From the NCBI RefSeq assembly GCF_900116625.1, contig NZ_FPBE01000006.1:1-64000 (forward strand): a DNA stretch of 64,000 nt. The letters run 5' to 3'. Both the position numbers and the translations under genes were made by a program. The DNA comes from Idiomarina abyssalis. Its GTDB lineage: Bacteria; Pseudomonadota; Gammaproteobacteria; Enterobacterales; Alteromonadaceae. Shown piece by piece: positions 6,691 to 15,365 of this stretch. Position 1 is the stretch's first letter, and each line of letters begins with the position of its first letter. The notes beneath the pieces are model-generated. The model did no database searches, had not been told where the DNA came from, and saw only the letters and a program-made list of their open reading frames with translations.

Positions 6691-7041
6691 TTATTCTGAC
6701 CATACTGCGTACTCATTCCCGCTAGGGCAAGTAAAAAGAAAGCGGCGACCACCGAGAAAATCAAATATCGGCTTAATGATTTTACCGCCTGCGTCTTCAA
6801 CGCTTTTTAAACTTTGTTCGAGGTCTTTGCTGTATAACACCACCAAGGCACTGCCGGTTGAGGTTTGCGCCACCAAATCAGATTGGTAAAAGCCGCCATC
6901 GAGCCCGGCATTTTGAATAGCAGAGTATTCTGGACCATAGTCGACAAACTCCCAGCCAAAGGCCTGCTGAAAAAAGCGCTTGGTTGCATCAAGGCTCCGC
7001 GCCGGTAGTTCAATGTAATTAATTTTGGTTGAGCTCATCAT
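6691..7041 (-). CDS. VOC-family (glyoxalase/bleomycin-resistance fold) protein
   Basis: A single-domain protein of 116 residues with the vicinal oxygen chelate pattern: INYIELPARSLDATKRFFQQ, then FGWEFVDYGPEYSAI, then YSKDLEQSLKSVEDAGGKI and the closing FTCPSGNEYAVWSE. The His/Glu metal positions of classical glyoxalase I are only partly kept (Glu near the C-terminus; no His in the first strand). It may therefore be a binding or regulatory member rather than a lyase. It stands alone between the lipoprotein and the higA gene on the same strand. The 167 bases downstream (6524-6690) hold nothing recognisable. Confidence 0.75.
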   Translation of the reverse strand: MMSSTKINYIELPARSLDATKRFFQQAFGWEFVDYGPEYSAIQNAGLDGGFYQSDLVAQTSTGSALVVLYSKDLEQSLKSVEDAGGKIIKPIFDFLGGRRFLFTCPSGNEYAVWSE

Positions 7042-7076
7042 ATGCCTCGCTTAGGGCTTTTTGAAAAACGATTTTG

Positions 7077-7373
7077 CTATGCAACGGTAAGATCAAGCTT
7101 CTGAACCTTATCTAAACTTAAGTTTTTTCCAGCATGCCATAAGTCGTATGCATCCTGCATCGCTAGCCAACTCTCTGGGCTTCTGCCCAAAGCTTTCGAT
7201 AAACGTAACGCCATTTCAGGGCTTATGCCACTTTGGCACTTCAAAACTCTGTTTAAAGTGGAAGGGGAAACATTAAGTTTTGTCGCTAAATACCGACAAC
7301 TCAAGCCAAAAGGCTGCATATAGGTTACTAGAATAAATTCACCAGGATGGACAGGGTTATGCATAGTAGACAT
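7077..7373 (-). CDS. higA: HigA-family antitoxin, orphan
   Basis: A 98-residue XRE protein of the HigA/VapI family with the diagnostic opening HNPVHPGEFI. An HTH (SCRYLATKLNVSPSTLNRVL) and ISPEMALRLSKALGRSPESW follow. HigA normally neutralises the ribosome-dependent RNase HigB, whose gene usually lies directly upstream. Here the 103 bases upstream hold no RelE/HigB frame and the next gene is a ligase remnant, so this is an orphan antitoxin or a free-standing repressor. ATG 7364 is an alternative start, giving the usual MHNPVHPGEF beginning. Confidence 0.8.
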   Translation of the reverse strand: MSTMHNPVHPGEFILVTYMQPFGLSCRYLATKLNVSPSTLNRVLKCQSGISPEMALRLSKALGRSPESWLAMQDAYDLWHAGKNLSLDKVQKLDLTVA

Positions 7374-7476
7374 CAGTGATAAGTTTTGATCATGAAAATA
7401 TCAGTGTAGCGTGTTGCGCAACGGTGTCAATTTGTAATTTATTTCTATTTTCGGCATATGCGTTCTGTACTGGGTT

Positions 7477-8196
7477 CTATTCATCCTCTACGTTTTCCCT
7501 AATTCGCAAAAAACTGGCAAAGCGTGGCACGCCATTATTGGTGTAGCCGTGGTACTTGTAGGTAATGATACTCCTGACAGGTGGCGGGTTAGCGCGTTCT
7601 GCATCTGTAAACCCAGTACCAATAGAAAATTCAATGCCTTGTTGATTTCGCACGCGTAAAGCGCCGAGCATACCGGTATATTTGCCTTTGCCCGGTAAAT
7701 GGGCGATAACCTCGGCCTCATCGTCGAAATAGGGTTTTAACTTCAATAAAGCGTCGCTCCTGCCAAACTGATGAGGTGCCGTTGCCAAGTGTAGCATCAG
7801 GCCTTCTGCGCCCTTTTCAACCATAGCTTGCAAGTGTTTGCTTAACTCATGGTTGGAATGAAACCGTTGCTGCTTAACCGCTTTAATATGTTCAGTGTTT
7901 ATTTGCCCAATTAAGTTCGAATAGTTTTTGTATCGTTCTTCGAAAGGCAGCTGAGCGTCAGGCATATCAAACACCATATACTGGACTTCGCGCCAACGTT
8001 CTTCTTCTGGTATTTGCGTTCTGACAATAGAGCTCAAGTCCTCAAAGTTCTGACGCTTTGTCCATAGCTCACCATCAAGCCAGACGTCAGGTAGTGGTGC
8101 AGTAAACCACTCAGGAGCTGATATTTGGTTGCCTTGCCTCTTATCTTCTATGGAATACAGCGACCCTGCGCTAGCGTTTGGTGAAGATGTTAGCAC
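7477..8196 (-). pseudogene. ATP-dependent DNA ligase remnant lacking the 5' part
   Basis: The 239-residue frame matches small periplasm-directed ATP-dependent DNA ligases of gammaproteobacteria from the NQISAPEWFTAPLPDVWLDG segment onward. It shows motif III (VQYMVFDMP), motif IV (EGLMLHL), motif V (LLKLKPYFDDEAEV) and the C-terminal OB-fold region. The expected N-terminus, with signal peptide and the adenylated lysine motif K-x-D-G-x-R, is missing. The frame has a TAG stop just upstream of the GTG at 8196, and I find no such motif in the other minus frames up to 8344. It cannot form the ligase-AMP intermediate and is probably a 5'-truncated pseudogene. Confidence 0.72.
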
Positions 8197-8344
8197 TACT
8201 TCCTAAAGTTGGCTGCGTGGTGATGACGTACTATCAGGTAAGTAAAGCCTAGGTTCAGGCCGGCGACTTTTTAGTCACATTCCCTTTGCTAGTCTATAAG
8301 CTCCGAATTAACTCATTAGGGCGGATAGCTGGAGGAATAAGAAA

Positions 8345-10729
8345 ATGAGCAGGCATTTGAAACAGGTATGGCTGTTAGTGCTGTGGGGGCTTTTAATGAG
8401 CTTTCCACTTTTTACATACGCAGCAGAGGACCCCGGTGCGCTGACTTTTATCATCAAAGATCAAAAGACTGACCGGCCACTATCAACTGTGCAGATTACG
8501 CTCACAGAACGCGAAACCAACTCCAGCCAGTCGGTAGAAACTGACTCTCAAGGTCGCGTTGTTGTTGATGAGCTCGACCCCGGTCTTTATTCCGTCAACG
8601 TATCCAAAGATGGGTTCGCTTCAGCTTATGAACCAAGTATCCGTGTGATCACGCGTAAAAATGTCAAAATTGAATTCGAACTTATTGAACAGGCAATAGA
8701 GCGAGTCTTGGTTCAAGGGCAACGAGCCGAAACCTATGCTTCAGCCAGCAGCACCTATTTGGACAGAGAAGCCTTGCGCAGTGCGGTGGGCGGTGGTGCC
8801 GACCCGTTACTGTCGCTGGACGGTTTACCGGGTCTGGCATCGGCCAGTGAGTTCGCAAGTTTTAGCGTACGCGGTCGCGGACCCAGAGACAATTTACTTT
8901 TTGTTGATGAATTTCCTTTTGATAAAGCCATTCATTTTGATGCGACTCTTGGCGAAGAAGAGGATGTTGGCGGTGGTGGCCGCTTCTCGATTTTTGCACC
9001 TAACGTGATAAGTGGTGCCGAGTTTTCGCCAGGTGGCTGGAGTGCCGCCTATGGGGGCCGAGCTGCATCGTTACTTAAACTGGAAGTCGCAGATGGCAAC
9101 CCAAGCCCTTCCGCAAGTTTTCGTTATGACCTTGCGGGCTATGAAGTCGGCTATGACGGCCCCAGTGGTATCACAGACGATGCAACTTTGCTGGTTTCTG
9201 CCCGCCGACTGGACTTCGGTTCCCTATTTGAAACCATTGAAGAGTTAGACATTGGTGAACCGGTGCTAAGAGACGTCATCATCAAATCTGTCACCCCTAT
9301 TAATGATAAACACACTTTAGAAGTTCTGCTGATAGACACTCATGAGGACTACACGCGCGGTGTGACGCACGTTGCCGAGTCACCAAATTTTGAAGATACG
9401 GCGCTGCAAGACTCCGAGCAAGATAGCGATTTATATGGCCTGACATTGCGCTCATGGATTGGGGAAGATTCAGTTTGGAATAACAAACTTTATTACCGTA
9501 AAAGCGACAAAGTGAGCTCTGAGGGCGAGGCGTTTCCTGAACGTGTTCCAGAGGGGGCTCCAGCGTCCAGTTTCCCGGTGCGTGAAAACATTATCACCAT
9601 CGGTGAGGGTGAAACGGAAATTGGCTGGCGCAGTGACTTCGAGACAATGAACTCGTGGGGTGTATTAAGTGCCGGTGTTCGGTTAACTCAGCTTGAGCTG
9701 GATTACGATACCGTTTTAGACGGTGACTGGATCCGGTATGTTTATGATAGTGATGATTTTAGACCGAGCCCGGATCAAAAGTATATTGTGCTAACGCCAG
9801 AGAACATCAACTCGTCATTAAAGCGCAAAGAAACGAACTATGCCGGTTATGTCGAGCAGGTTTTTGAGCAGGGCGATTGGGATGTCAGCGCCGGGCTGCG
9901 GTTAGAGCGCGATGGTTTTGCCGATGAAAGCCTGGTATCGCCCCGTTTCAGTGTTAATTGGCGGCCCAGTGCAACCGTAAGATACTTTGCGACGGCGGGA
10001 CTTTTTCATCAGTCGCCACGCTTTTTAGAGCTTGCCGCAAATGAGTCGAACAACCTTGAGAACGAGGAAATCATACACAGTAGTGTCGGTGTTCAGTTCT
10101 TCCCCGGTGATCGTTGGTCTGTGTTAACAGAAGCTTATTATCAAAGCCTCGATAATCTGGTGGTTGATCTTGACCGCGCAAACGGAACCTTTGCAAACAA
10201 CGGCGAAGGATCATCCTATGGTGTCGATATTGTCGCTAACGGTATGATTACCGAAGGTTTGTACACGACCGCGACTTACTCGTATAACGACGCCGTTGTT
10301 GACCGTAAAGACGGTCGCGGTGACGTGGCGGCTGAGTTCAGCCGTGAGCATGTTGCTACGCTAGGCCTGACCTGGGAAATAAACGATCGCTGGAAAGTGG
10401 CTGGACGATACAAGTATTTGTCCGGCCGGCCCGATGATAACTTTATTATCCACGCTGACGTGCTGGGGCCGGGGCAACCTTTGCGCTACTCTAAGGAAAT
10501 TACAGAACGTAACATTGGTCGTAAAAGTGGCTCGGGCATATTTAATCTTCGCGTAGACTACCGACGTGCAATTGGTCCTGTCGATGTGACGGCTTTTCTG
10601 GATGTTATCAACGTAACGGCGGCGTCTTCGAGTGACGACACCGAGTTTGATTATCGCCGGGGCGTGCAAGTGGATGATGATAGTGAAGCGGAGCCGCTGA
10701 TTGGCTTGCGATTCGATTATGCCTGGTAA
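8345..10729 (+). CDS. TonB-dependent receptor with N-terminal carboxypeptidase-regulatory-like domain
   Basis: A 794-residue outer-membrane transporter. A signal peptide (residues 1-26, ending TYAAED) is followed by a CarboxypepD_reg-like beta-sandwich (about 30-115). The plug follows (LSLDGLPGLASASEFASFSV, then RGRGPRDNLLFVDEFPFD), then a 22-strand barrel ending in an aromatic residue (GLRFDYAW). It should take up a ligand too large for porins using TonB energy; the ligand cannot be read. GGAGGAATAAG precedes the ATG. Only 12 bases separate it from a response regulator and kinase, suggesting that a signal linked to its substrate controls the operon. Confidence 0.85.
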   Translation: MSRHLKQVWLLVLWGLLMSFPLFTYAAEDPGALTFIIKDQKTDRPLSTVQITLTERETNSSQSVETDSQGRVVVDELDPGLYSVNVSKDGFASAYEPSIRVITRKNVKIEFELIEQAIERVLVQGQRAETYASASSTYLDREALRSAVGGGADPLLSLDGLPGLASASEFASFSVRGRGPRDNLLFVDEFPFDKAIHFDATLGEEEDVGGGGRFSIFAPNVISGAEFSPGGWSAAYGGRAASLLKLEVADGNPSPSASFRYDLAGYEVGYDGPSGITDDATLLVSARRLDFGSLFETIEELDIGEPVLRDVIIKSVTPINDKHTLEVLLIDTHEDYTRGVTHVAESPNFEDTALQDSEQDSDLYGLTLRSWIGEDSVWNNKLYYRKSDKVSSEGEAFPERVPEGAPASSFPVRENIITIGEGETEIGWRSDFETMNSWGVLSAGVRLTQLELDYDTVLDGDWIRYVYDSDDFRPSPDQKYIVLTPENINSSLKRKETNYAGYVEQVFEQGDWDVSAGLRLERDGFADESLVSPRFSVNWRPSATVRYFATAGLFHQSPRFLELAANESNNLENEEIIHSSVGVQFFPGDRWSVLTEAYYQSLDNLVVDLDRANGTFANNGEGSSYGVDIVANGMITEGLYTTATYSYNDAVVDRKDGRGDVAAEFSREHVATLGLTWEINDRWKVAGRYKYLSGRPDDNFIIHADVLGPGQPLRYSKEITERNIGRKSGSGIFNLRVDYRRAIGPVDVTAFLDVINVTAASSSDDTEFDYRRGVQVDDDSEAEPLIGLRFDYAW

Positions 10730-10741
10730 GGGGAACCAAAA

Positions 10742-11446
10742 ATGGGACAGGTGCTTGCGCCGACGCCGATTAGAGCATTAATTGTCGAAGACAACCGCGA
10801 TATTTGCGGCAACATTGCCGGGTACCTGGAAAAGCATAATTATGTCTTAGATTTTGCTTATGATGGTCCAAGTGCGGTGGAGCTGGCGCTGTCGAACGCC
10901 TTCGACGTTATTGTTTTGGATTTGATGCTTCCAAGGATGGATGGGCTAAGTGTGTGTCAGAAGTTGCGTAACGAAGCCGAATTAGAAACGCCCATTTTGA
11001 TGTTAACAGCACGGGATACGCTGGACGATAAGCTCGATGGGTTTAAGGCGGGAGCCGACGACTATTTAAGCAAGCCATTCGAGTTACAAGAGCTGCACGC
11101 GCGTCTGCAGGCACTCTGTAAACGTAACCAGAGAAAAACTACGAATTTATTAACCGTGGCAGACTTAACGATGAACCGATCCACGCTGCAAGTGCATCGG
11201 GCGGGAGAGCATATTGATATTACGCCTGCGGGTATGAGGCTGCTGCAAAAATTAATGGAGCAGTCACCGTCTGTTGTAACGCGCGATGAGCTTGAAACAC
11301 TGCTGTGGGCAGACGAGCGTCCTGATAATGATGCGCTTCGCTCACACATGTACAAGCTGCGTCAGCTTATCGATAGGCCGTTTGAGCGACCGCTTATTCA
11401 CACGGTACACCGTATCGGCTATCGCATTGCAGAGGAACCGGAGTGA
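10742..11446 (+). CDS. OmpR/PhoB-family response regulator
   Basis: A 234-residue two-domain regulator. The receiver (about 10-125) has acidic residues VEDN, phosphoacceptor Asp60 in VLDLMLPRMDG, Thr in MLTARD and Lys in LSKPFE. The winged-helix Trans_reg_C domain (about 140-230) ends in IHTVHRIGYRI. It should be phosphorylated by the kinase encoded next, which starts inside its stop codon. The likely target is the TonB receptor operon itself. No binding repeats were identified with confidence upstream of 8345. Confidence 0.9.
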   Translation: MGQVLAPTPIRALIVEDNRDICGNIAGYLEKHNYVLDFAYDGPSAVELALSNAFDVIVLDLMLPRMDGLSVCQKLRNEAELETPILMLTARDTLDDKLDGFKAGADDYLSKPFELQELHARLQALCKRNQRKTTNLLTVADLTMNRSTLQVHRAGEHIDITPAGMRLLQKLMEQSPSVVTRDELETLLWADERPDNDALRSHMYKLRQLIDRPFERPLIHTVHRIGYRIAEEPE

Positions 11447-12678
11447 CCTACCGTCATAGTTTGCGCAAGCGTGTCGCTATTGCATTTGCGGTCTGCGTCG
11501 CCGTACTCAGTGTGGTTTGGGGGTTCGCCTTCTTCGCTGCAATTAAGTTAAGTGAAGACCGTGCAATGACGCAGCAACTTCAGGTTGCCGCCGACAGTTA
11601 TCCTGCTGTGACGATGAACCCTCGTGGCTATGATGACATCGACAGTTTGCCGGAACCGCTTCGGGACTGGGCCCGATCTCACCCTGAGGAGGGAACCTAT
11701 GAATTCACGGCCGACGAGTTTCATGTCGCGGTAATACCTTCCGACAATGAACTGGGGCGTGCATTTGTGGTGTACGACGTTGCCGGAATTGAGGCTGAGT
11801 CGTCAGAGGATTGGTGGTGGCTGCTAATTATATCAGGTGTTGTGGGTACGCTGGGTGTGCTCGGTTTTGGACTGGGCGTTATGGTTATTCGCAGAGCTGT
11901 TGCTCCGGTTGCGGAACTTGCCAAAGTTGTCGCGGGCATCGACCTGGAAAATTTATCGGCTGGCGACCATAAGCGCATAGAGTCAAGCCGCTTCGGCGAT
12001 GACGAGGTGGGTATGCTGGCCGAGACTATCGAGAAGACGCTTGAGCGAATCAGCGCGTTTGTGGTCAGAGAGCGAGACTTCACCGGTTCTGCCAGCCATG
12101 AGTTACGAACGCCAATAACGGTTATTTCGGGCGCGCTTGAACTGTTGGAGCAAAGTGATTTGTCAGCGGCTGATGTGAAGGTGTTAGACCGGGTACGGCG
12201 TGCCACACGCGAAATGAAAACCACCGTTGATATGTTTTTATGCCTTGCTCGCGAAACCGATGACGAACGCTATGACCAGCAGTTCTTAGTCGCGCCGGTG
12301 GTAAGCCAGGCAATAGAGCAGCAGCGCCATCTACTGAACGGGAAAAACATCGGGGTGGATATCGATGAGCTTGCGAATCCGAGCGTTTTTGGACATCCGC
12401 AAGCCTTCTCTATAGCCGTTAATAACCTCGTGCGGAACGCGTTTGAGCATGCCTTTGAAGGCCGCGCAGCGGTTACCGTCACTATTAAAGAACACGAGCT
12501 TTTAATTGCCAACCAGAAGAGTCGCAACACCGATGAGCTCTACGCTTCCACCGAAACCCCTTCGTCACATGGGTATGGCCTGGGTTTAGGAATTGTTCAA
12601 CGATTGTGTGAGCGCAATGGTTGGGCGTTTTCATTAGTTATTGAAGAAACATGTGTTGCCGCGCGTCTTTCCTGGTGA
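11443..12678 (+). CDS. Membrane sensor histidine kinase
   Basis: A 411-residue kinase. TM1 is at about 11-34 (VAIAFAVCVAVLSVVWGFAF), a short periplasmic sensor of about 90 residues follows, and TM2 is near 126-150 (LLIISGVVGTLGVLGFGLGV). Then come HAMP, the HisKA box with His219 in SASHELRTPI, and an HATPase_c with an N box (NNLVRNAFEHA). The G box is HGYGLGLGIV. It starts with GTG inside the stop of the regulator gene (GTGA, 11443-11446). The cognate pair plus receptor forms one operon. Signal unknown. Confidence 0.9.
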   Translation: MTYRHSLRKRVAIAFAVCVAVLSVVWGFAFFAAIKLSEDRAMTQQLQVAADSYPAVTMNPRGYDDIDSLPEPLRDWARSHPEEGTYEFTADEFHVAVIPSDNELGRAFVVYDVAGIEAESSEDWWWLLIISGVVGTLGVLGFGLGVMVIRRAVAPVAELAKVVAGIDLENLSAGDHKRIESSRFGDDEVGMLAETIEKTLERISAFVVRERDFTGSASHELRTPITVISGALELLEQSDLSAADVKVLDRVRRATREMKTTVDMFLCLARETDDERYDQQFLVAPVVSQAIEQQRHLLNGKNIGVDIDELANPSVFGHPQAFSIAVNNLVRNAFEHAFEGRAAVTVTIKEHELLIANQKSRNTDELYASTETPSSHGYGLGLGIVQRLCERNGWAFSLVIEETCVAARLSW

Positions 12679-12725
12679 CAGTTGCCGGTTAAAGGGTTAA
12701 CTAACAAATCTTACTCGCAAGCGTT

Positions 12726-12795
12726 TTGACAATAAAAAAGTTGTTTTTATATTGAATTACAACATTTGTGATGTATATTGAGTGTGTATACATCA
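12726..12795 (+). promoter_or_regulatory. Promoter and operator of the second hipBA operon
   Basis: A perfect -35 TTGACA (12726-12731), a 16-bp spacer and -10 TATATT (12748-12753) form a strong sigma-70 promoter. Downstream is a perfect 9-bp inverted repeat TGATGTATA (12769-12777) / TATACATCA (12787-12795), before the start codon at 12809. This is the expected place for autorepression by the encoded XRE protein; binding is inferred. Confidence 0.7.
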
Positions 12796-12808
12796 TTTGG
12801 GTTGTTTT

Positions 12809-13096
12809 ATGACTACGCTAAAAGACATTGCAGAGCGCCTCGCTGCGGAGCGCAAAAAACAGAACTTATCGCAAAAAGACATGCGAATGCTTATTGGCAT
12901 GTCTCAACAGCAATACCAACGAGTGGAATCAGGACAAGATTTAAAATTTTCCACATTGCTGCGTATTTTAGCTGGCTTGGGGCTTGAGTTGTCCATTACC
13001 GATCCAAAGCAAATAGAGAATCATCAACCGGTAGAATCCTCCTCGTCGACGGATGACTTTTGGGCAAACAAACATAAGCATTTAAAGGACGGATGA
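12809..13096 (+). CDS. hipB: HipB-like antitoxin, XRE-family repressor (second module)
   Basis: A 95-residue protein starting at ATG 12809 (TTLKDIAERLAAERKKQNLS). The upstream GTG at 12782 would place the start inside the operator repeat and is rejected. The HTH is MLIGMSQQQYQRVESGQDLK, followed by FSTLLRILAGLGLELSI. An unstructured acidic/serine tail follows (VESSSSTDDFWANKHKHLKDG). The antitoxin overlaps hipA by four bases (ATGA). It differs clearly from the HipB at 4344, so cross-neutralisation is not expected. The palindrome at 12769-12795 is its probable binding site. Confidence 0.82.
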   Translation: MTTLKDIAERLAAERKKQNLSQKDMRMLIGMSQQQYQRVESGQDLKFSTLLRILAGLGLELSITDPKQIENHQPVESSSSTDDFWANKHKHLKDG

Positions 13097-14367
13097 TGAC
13101 AGCCATGAAAAGAGTCGAAAATGTTGAAGGACTCAGAATGTCTCTTAATGGCCAAGAAGTTGGAGTGTTGACGCACTATTCGGGCGGTAAAAATATCTTT
13201 GTATTTTCGCCTAGTTATATTGCGCTTCCGGTAACTCAACGTGAAACGTTGACGTTAACACAGCTGGCAGATGCGAGATATCTAACTCAGCCCTTAGTTA
13301 GCGCGCAGCGACTGACCCCTGTTTTATCGAACTTATTACCTGAGGGTGCTTTAAGAGAATGGATGAGTCGTTCATTAAAAGTGCACACTGACAATGAATT
13401 TCCCTTAATGGCTCATATGGGGCGAAACTTGCCTGGCGCTTTGCTAGCTGAGCCAATACAAGCGGGTCAGGTACCGGGCTGGGCTCTTGATCATCGAGAA
13501 CAGGTTGAGCCGGTACAGATTGATGTCGAACACAGTCAGGATAAGTTTTCTCTGGCTGGCGTACAAATGAAGTTCTCTTCAGTGAAAGGACAAGACGGTC
13601 GATTTAACGTTGGTAGGGATGCCAACGCTGATAGCTGGATAATCAAAACACCCTCAACAGTGCACAAACATGTGTCTTATAACGAATATACTGCGATGCG
13701 GCTAGCGCAAATTGCGGGTATTGAGATACCGGAAATTAAGCTGGTTGAACTGAATCAGTTAGATAATTTGCCTGATATTCAGCTCCCTAATGAGACACAT
13801 GCTTACGCAATAAAGCGTTTTGACCGGGATGACGGAAAGCGTGTACATACCGAAGATTTTGCACAGGTTTTTCAGGTGTATTCCCATGACAAATATAAAA
13901 AGTTCAATTATGAGCAAATTGCGGATGCGCTATTTCAATATGGCGCTCAGGGGTTAAAAGATGTTCAGCAAATGGCGAGAAGGCTATTGGTTAATATTTT
14001 ATTGGCTAACGGTGATGCACATCTAAAAAACTGGTCTCTAATTTATTCTGAGGGGCTACGACCAAAGCTTTCTCCGGCGTATGACATTGTATCTACTTTG
14101 CCTTATGTAGCTGGCGAACTCGAATTTGCTCTTAACATGGCCAGGAACAAGAACTGGTATAATGTCGATATGGCTTCATTTGAAGCCTGGGCAAATAGAA
14201 TAGGTGTGCCATGGCAAGCGGTTAAAGTGCACTTAAATGAAACATTGATTTTAGCGAGAGAAAACTGGCCTGATAAGCTGTCGGAATTGCCCATGGTTGA
14301 TTCTCAAAAAGACGTGTTGAAAAGACATTGGCAGAATTTGCAAACCGATTTTCGCATTACATCATGA
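13093..14367 (+). CDS. hipA: HipA-family Ser/Thr kinase toxin (second module)
   Basis: A full-length HipA of 424 residues. The N-terminal subdomain (LMAHMGRNLPGALLAEPIQ) is followed by the FSLAGVQMKFSS segment that carries the regulatory loop. The ATP-binding lysine region is DSWIIKTPS, with AIKRFDRDDG, the catalytic NGDAHLKNWSLIY and the metal-binding LSPAYDIVS. These motifs are closer to classical HipA of the HipA_C/HipA_N type than those of the toxin at 4661. The kinase target cannot be deduced. It starts in the hipB stop, so toxin translation depends on the antitoxin gene. GC is lower than in the neighbouring core genes. Confidence 0.86.
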   Translation: MMTAMKRVENVEGLRMSLNGQEVGVLTHYSGGKNIFVFSPSYIALPVTQRETLTLTQLADARYLTQPLVSAQRLTPVLSNLLPEGALREWMSRSLKVHTDNEFPLMAHMGRNLPGALLAEPIQAGQVPGWALDHREQVEPVQIDVEHSQDKFSLAGVQMKFSSVKGQDGRFNVGRDANADSWIIKTPSTVHKHVSYNEYTAMRLAQIAGIEIPEIKLVELNQLDNLPDIQLPNETHAYAIKRFDRDDGKRVHTEDFAQVFQVYSHDKYKKFNYEQIADALFQYGAQGLKDVQQMARRLLVNILLANGDAHLKNWSLIYSEGLRPKLSPAYDIVSTLPYVAGELEFALNMARNKNWYNVDMASFEAWANRIGVPWQAVKVHLNETLILARENWPDKLSELPMVDSQKDVLKRHWQNLQTDFRITS

Positions 14368-14397
14368 ATCAAATACGCAAAAGAAGCGTATAAGAAA

Positions 14398-14823
14398 GTG
14401 AAACTCAATAAAGTGGTGGTCGCAATGCCTCAACAGAGCTCGGAACTCATTATTTTTTTCGATGGCGGATGCCCATTGTGCGTTAAAGAAATGCGGCATT
14501 TAAGGAAGCTTGACGAGAAACGACAAATAAAGTTCGAGAATATTAATGAGCCGGATTTTAACCAACGCTACCCTCAAGTTGACGTTGCTAAGGCCAACCA
14601 GTATTTACATGGGCAGACCAGCTCCGGTGAAATGATCTATGGTCTGGATGTCACCTATGAGGCCTGGTCGTTAGTCGGTAAAGGCTGGATGATCGCCCCT
14701 CTGCGCTGGCCTGTTATTCGTTGGTTTGCTGACAAAACCTATTTATTTTTTGCACGTAACCGCAACCGCATTTCAAAGCTATTAACCGGTAAAGAGCGCT
14801 GCGCGCAGTGTTCTATTGACTAA
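14398..14823 (+). CDS. DCC-family (DUF393) thiol-disulfide oxidoreductase-like protein
   Basis: A 141-residue protein with the family hallmark FFDGGCPLCVKEM, a CxxC in a thioredoxin-like setting. The tail LLTGKERCAQCSID carries another Cys pair, and a hydrophobic central region holds APLRWPVIRWFADKTYLFF. Members are predicted redox proteins without a proven role. The frame starts at GTG 14398, 31 bases after hipA, but ATG 14425 (PQQSSELIIFFDGG) fits the family length better. It converges with the marR gene with three bases between the stops. Confidence 0.8.
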   Translation: MKLNKVVVAMPQQSSELIIFFDGGCPLCVKEMRHLRKLDEKRQIKFENINEPDFNQRYPQVDVAKANQYLHGQTSSGEMIYGLDVTYEAWSLVGKGWMIAPLRWPVIRWFADKTYLFFARNRNRISKLLTGKERCAQCSID

Positions 14824-14826
14824 TAC

Positions 14827-15330
14827 TTATTCTAAGCCTTGTCGTTTTAAGTAACGGCTAAGCTGCTCAGTGAGTTGTAAACGCTCACTTTCTGACAGAA
14901 CGCTTAGTAGCCTTTCCTGGGTCTGGACATGTTGATGAATGACTTGGTTGCTAAGAACTAGCCCTTTATCGGTGAGTTTTACCCAGTTAACGCGACCGTC
15001 ATTTTTATCCTGCTCACGTGTCACGAACCCTTTTTTCTGAAGCAATGTCAGGCGGCTGGTCATACTGCCCGAAGTAACCAGCATTTGTTCCAGTAGTTGG
15101 TTAGGGCTCAACCGGTAAGGTTTTCCTGAACGGCGCAAAGTCGCCAGCACATCAAACCCTGCATCGGTGAGTCCGAACTGGCGAAAAGTATTACTCATAG
15201 CAGACGTCATATGTTTATGGATTACCTGGAGCCTGCCGACAAGTTCCATGGTTGAGGTATCGAGCTCAGGGAGCTCTTTGGCCCATTGTTGTTTTATTCG
15301 TTCTAAATTTTGCATCGCTAGTGAACTCAA
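14827..15330 (-). CDS. MarR-family transcriptional regulator
   Basis: A 167-residue winged-helix regulator: dimerisation helices, HTH (SPNQLLEQMLVTSGSMTSRL), wing (REQDKNDGRVNWVKLT with the DxR signature) and C-terminal helices. ATG 15315 is an alternative start. It is divergent from the catalase-like/cytochrome b561 pair. The gap holds an 18-bp perfect palindrome (15348-15365) that suits a MarR dimer, so it probably represses both directions and responds to an oxidant or phenolic ligand. I see no conserved single sensing Cys of the OhrR kind in the N-terminal helix. Confidence 0.88.
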   Translation of the reverse strand: MSSLAMQNLERIKQQWAKELPELDTSTMELVGRLQVIHKHMTSAMSNTFRQFGLTDAGFDVLATLRRSGKPYRLSPNQLLEQMLVTSGSMTSRLTLLQKKGFVTREQDKNDGRVNWVKLTDKGLVLSNQVIHQHVQTQERLLSVLSESERLQLTEQLSRYLKRQGLE

Positions 15331-15347
15331 TATGCTCTATTATCGTA

Positions 15348-15365
15348 TATCTTGAATTCAAGATA
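15348..15365. promoter_or_regulatory. Perfect palindrome, likely MarR operator
   Basis: TATCTTGAATTCAAGATA is an 18-bp perfect palindrome between divergent marR (start 15330) and the peroxidase gene (start 15390). Its form, inverted ATCTtGAA half-sites, resembles sites of MarR/MhqR-type regulators. Binding by the adjacent MarR protein is inferred from position. Confidence 0.75.

Noticed and set aside
6561-6800. Minus-strand frame of 79 codons with a hydrophobic stretch
   Set aside because: Overlaps the C-terminal third of the VOC gene on the same strand in another frame, has no ribosome binding site and no family resemblance.
7374-7476. Degraded higB toxin upstream of higA
   Set aside because: No RelE-like codons in any frame of this short gap.
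12782-12808. GTG start for the second HipB
   Set aside because: Would put the start inside the operator repeat; ATG 12809 begins the normal HTH protein.
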